Of a DNA stretch of 64,000 bases, positions 62,056 to 64,000 are shown piece by piece (position 1 is the first letter of the stretch; each line of letters begins with the position of its first letter). Below the pieces are notes generated by a model that ran no database searches, was not told the origin of the DNA, and was given only the letters and a program-made list of their open reading frames with translations. Made by a program: the position numbers and the translations under genes. This DNA comes from Clostridia bacterium (GTDB taxonomy: Bacteria; Bacillota; Clostridia; Oscillospirales; Acutalibacteraceae). The stretch spans positions 114,735-178,734 of the forward strand of contig JAFWAC010000034.1 of NCBI GenBank assembly GCA_017507805.1, read 5' to 3'.

Positions 62056-62796
62056 ATGTATAATAATTTTGCCGCCTTTTATGACGAGCTAATGTACGAT
62101 GTGGATTATAAAAAGCGCACCGCCTATTTAATGCGGCTTTTCAAAAAATACGGAAGCGTGCCGACACTCCTTTTGGATGTTGCCTGCGGTACGGGCGGCT
62201 TTTCCAACGAGTTTGACCGCTTGGGCTGTGAGGTTATCGGGGTAGATATGTCAGAGGAAATGCTCGGCATTGCAAGGGAGAAATCGGCAGAAATGGGCAC
62301 CGATGTGCTTTTCCTTTGCCAACCTGCAGAGGAGCTTGACCTTTACGGCACTGTTGACGGTGCAATCTGCTGTCTTGACAGTCTTAATCACATTACCGAT
62401 TACAAAAAGCTTTGCCGTGCGCTCCAAAGGGTTTCCCTCTTTTTGGAGCCTGAAAAGCTTTTCATTTTCGATGTTAATACCGAATACAAGCACCACGAAA
62501 TTTTAAGCGATAATATTTTTGTGATTGACAGAGAAAATATTTACTGTGTCTGGGCAAATGAATATAATCCCAAAAGCAATATTGTAGATATATCTCTTGA
62601 TTTCTTTGAAAAAACGGGAGACAGCTACACCCGTTACAGTGAGGAATTTTCCGAGCGCGCCTATACAAGCGAGGAATTAGCCGCCGCTTTGAAAAAAGCA
62701 GGTCTTGAAATTTTGGCGGTTTTTGAGGATATGACCGAAGCCCCCTTGACCGAAACAAGCGAAAGAGCAATATATGTTACCAGAAAAGTAGAGTGA
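62056..62796 (+). CDS. Class I SAM-dependent methyltransferase
   Basis: 246 residues. The SAM motif LLLDVACGTGGFSNEFDRLG lies near residue 35, followed by VIGVDMSEEMLGIAREKS and, near 105, GAICCLDSLNHI. The N-terminus NNFAAFYDELMYDVDYKKR is typical of a small Firmicutes methyltransferase family found beside yerC or hslO. The substrate is unknown; a small molecule or tRNA-related target are both possible. The start at 62056 is translationally coupled to yerC. Confidence 0.88.
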   Translation: MYNNFAAFYDELMYDVDYKKRTAYLMRLFKKYGSVPTLLLDVACGTGGFSNEFDRLGCEVIGVDMSEEMLGIAREKSAEMGTDVLFLCQPAEELDLYGTVDGAICCLDSLNHITDYKKLCRALQRVSLFLEPEKLFIFDVNTEYKHHEILSDNIFVIDRENIYCVWANEYNPKSNIVDISLDFFEKTGDSYTRYSEEFSERAYTSEELAAALKKAGLEILAVFEDMTEAPLTETSERAIYVTRKVE

Positions 62797-62805
62797 TTTT
62801 TAACA

Positions 62806-63684
62806 ATGGCAAAGCTTATAAGATGTATAACAAGTGACGGCAGTATTGCCGTTTCCGCTATTGACAGTACCGATATCGTAGCCCGTGCGGAGCAGCTTCA
62901 TAAAACCAGCGCGGTGGTTACTGCCGCACTCGGCAGACTGCTTACCGCCGGCGCAATGATGGGCAATATGCTCAAGGGAGCCAAAAACACCATATCAATT
63001 AAAATTGACGGTGGCGGCCCGACAGGCGCTATAACCGTATCAGCAGACTCTGTCGGTAATGTGCGCGGCTATGCCGTTAATCCGATAGTGGAAATTCCGT
63101 TGAAGCCAAACGGCAAGCTCGATGTTTCGGGCGCTGTGGGCACAGCGGGAAATGTTTTCGTTGTAAAGGATTTGGGACTTAAGGAGCCATATAACGGCTT
63201 TGTCCCGATTGTTTCGGGTGAGATTGCCGAGGATATAACCTCCTACTTTGCCACAAGCGAGCAGATACCCACTGCTTGCGCATTGGGCGTGCTTGTTGAT
63301 ACCGACCTTTCGGTTAAAAAGGCAGGCGGATATATAATCCAGCTTCTGCCCATGGCGGATGATGCGATTATAACTCGCCTGGAGGAGAATTTGAGTAAGG
63401 CGCGCCCCGTCACCGAGCTTTTAGAGCAAGGCAAGGATATCGAGGAAATTGTGCGTGAGGTATTGGCAGGCTTTGAAACCGAGGTTCTATATACCGAATA
63501 TCCCGAATATAAATGTAAATGTGAGAGAGAAAAAATAAAAGGTATTCTGGCAGGGCTCAGCTATGATGATTTAAGCGAGATGGCGGCAAGCGAAACCGAT
63601 ACCGAGGTTAAGTGTCATTTTTGCGGAGAAAGCTATATTTTCACCCCTGAGGAAATCGAAAAAATAAAATCCGAAAAAAATTAA
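62806..63684 (+). CDS. hslO: Redox-regulated chaperonin Hsp33
   Basis: 292 residues. A holdase activated by oxidative unfolding. The N-terminal domain shows LGRLLTAGAMMGNMLKGAKN near residue 45 and IKIDGGGPTGAITVSAD near 68. The C-terminal redox switch carries CKCEREK near 240 and CHFCGESY near 272, giving the CxC...CxxC zinc site. RBS is weak before ATG 62806. No hairpin terminator is seen before the tRNA promoter 20 bases on, only A/T-rich sequence. Confidence 0.95.
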   Translation: MAKLIRCITSDGSIAVSAIDSTDIVARAEQLHKTSAVVTAALGRLLTAGAMMGNMLKGAKNTISIKIDGGGPTGAITVSADSVGNVRGYAVNPIVEIPLKPNGKLDVSGAVGTAGNVFVVKDLGLKEPYNGFVPIVSGEIAEDITSYFATSEQIPTACALGVLVDTDLSVKKAGGYIIQLLPMADDAIITRLEENLSKARPVTELLEQGKDIEEIVREVLAGFETEVLYTEYPEYKCKCEREKIKGILAGLSYDDLSEMAASETDTEVKCHFCGESYIFTPEEIEKIKSEKN

Positions 63685-63703
63685 AAAAATTTAAAAAAAT
63701 ATC

Positions 63704-63735
63704 TTGACAAAGCAAAACACTTGTGGTAATATAAT
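63704..63735 (+). promoter_or_regulatory. Promoter of the tRNA cluster
   Basis: TTGACA (63704-63709) with TAATAT at 17 bases (63727-63732), overlapping TATAAT at 20 bases (63730-63735). It lies 42 bases before tRNA-Val, fitting a stable-RNA promoter. Confidence 0.75.
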
Positions 63736-63777
63736 GCTTGTCGCCGGTGAGTGATAGCAAACCAGGCGCGGTCATGT

Positions 63778-63853
63778 GGGAGCATAGCTCAGCTGGGAGA
63801 GCATCTGCCTTACAAGCAGAGGGTCACAGGTTCGAGCCCTGTTGTTCCCACCA
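63778..63853 (+). tRNA. tRNA-Val (anticodon TAC)
   Basis: 76 bases with encoded CCA. Acceptor arm GGGAGCA pairs with TGTTCCC. D arm AGCTCAGCTGGGAGAGC, anticodon TAC at 63811-63813 in CTTACAAG, and T arm GGTTCGAGCC are intact. Confidence 0.97.
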
Positions 63854-63856
63854 CAT

Positions 63857-63933
63857 GGCCTGGTAGTTCAGCTGGTTAGAACGCTAGCCTGTCACGCTAG
63901 AGGTCGTGGGTTCGAGCCCCATCCAGGTCGCCA
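63857..63933 (+). tRNA. tRNA-Asp (anticodon GTC)
   Basis: 77 bases with encoded CCA. Acceptor GGCCTGG pairs with CCAGGTC. Anticodon GTC at 63891-63893 lies in the loop CTGTCAC; T arm GGTTCGAGCC is intact. Three bases follow tRNA-Val. Confidence 0.97.
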
Positions 63934-63936
63934 TTT

Positions 63937-64000
63937 GCCTCTGTAGCTCAGTCGGTAGAGCAGGGGACTGAAAATCCCCGTGTCGTTGGTTCGATTCCGA
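63937..64000 (+). tRNA. tRNA-Phe (anticodon GAA), truncated by window end
   Basis: The first 64 bases are present: acceptor GCCTCTG, D arm AGCTCAGTCGGTAGAGC, anticodon GAA at 63970-63972 in CTGAAAA, and the start of the T arm GGTTCGATTCC. The 3' acceptor strand lies beyond the window. Confidence 0.93.

Noticed and set aside
1-64000. CRISPR arrays or full-length insertion sequences
   Set aside because: No regularly spaced direct repeats and no intact transposase were seen on reading both strands.

Overview
The window looks like a chromosomal segment of an uncultured gut-type Clostridia (Oscillospirales-like Bacillota). The evidence is the moderate-to-low G+C, strong AGGAGG-type ribosome binding sites with frequent TTG starts, consensus TTGACA-17-TATAAT promoters, a leucine T-box leader, meso-diaminopimelate dehydrogenase, and Gram-positive gene pairs (holB-ricT, rsmG-parB/noc, walJ-like-rlmH, yhaO-yhaN). 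Several of these pairs lie near oriC in Bacillus subtilis, so the segment may be origin-proximal. No taxonomic marker such as 16S rRNA is present.

Layout: 1-6.2 kb (+) holds a 5'-truncated YfhO, trpS, holB, ricT and a glycerophosphodiesterase. 6.2-12.9 kb (-) holds a SIS isomerase, a ROK kinase and ddh, then parB-like, rsmG, trmB, rnmV and holA. 12.9-28.9 kb (-) is a large accessory operon. It has one near-perfect promoter and encodes, in order, a secreted/anchored vWA protein, a 1.2-kilo-residue tubulin/FtsZ-like protein, a two-TM protein of unknown family, a 1918-residue membrane protein carrying zinc-cluster, HExxH-peptidase and transglutaminase modules, a small membrane zinc protein, and a two-Rossmann channel-like protein ending in a RyR domain. 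A SLOG-family gene and a ribbon-helix-helix regulator lie divergently next to it, around a palindromic operator. 29.9-37.3 kb holds an EamA transporter and an AraC regulator, then a minus-strand block (murA, walJ-like, rlmH, a two-gene membrane module, an M20 peptidase).

37.5-43.6 kb (+) is a cell-surface polysaccharide/teichoic-acid-like cluster (WecG/TagA, tandem glycosyltransferase, TagGH-type ABC exporter, WecC-type dehydrogenase). 43.6-47.5 kb holds a nested inverted-repeat element, a TIR-TPR protein and a Sel1-repeat protein. 47.5-55.2 kb is led by a leucine-specifier T-box. It encodes a LeuA-like protein with an eroded active site, a TIM-barrel/acyl-CoA-synthetase fusion, an amidohydrolase, MetY and MetA, with a REP-like palindrome and RAYT transposase remnant between metY and metA. 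55.2-63.7 kb holds an AraC regulator, an EEP phosphatase, mtaB, yhaN/yhaO, yerC, a methyltransferase and hslO. The window ends in a tRNA cluster (Val, Asp, partial Phe).

The strongest candidate for an under-described system is the 12955-28854 operon. Tubulin-like plus vWA pairs have been described as membrane-remodelling systems (Makarova and Koonin 2010, from memory). Here the pair is joined to a giant peptidase/transglutaminase membrane protein and a RyR-gated channel-like protein. All functional calls come from reading motifs by eye; no database search was run.
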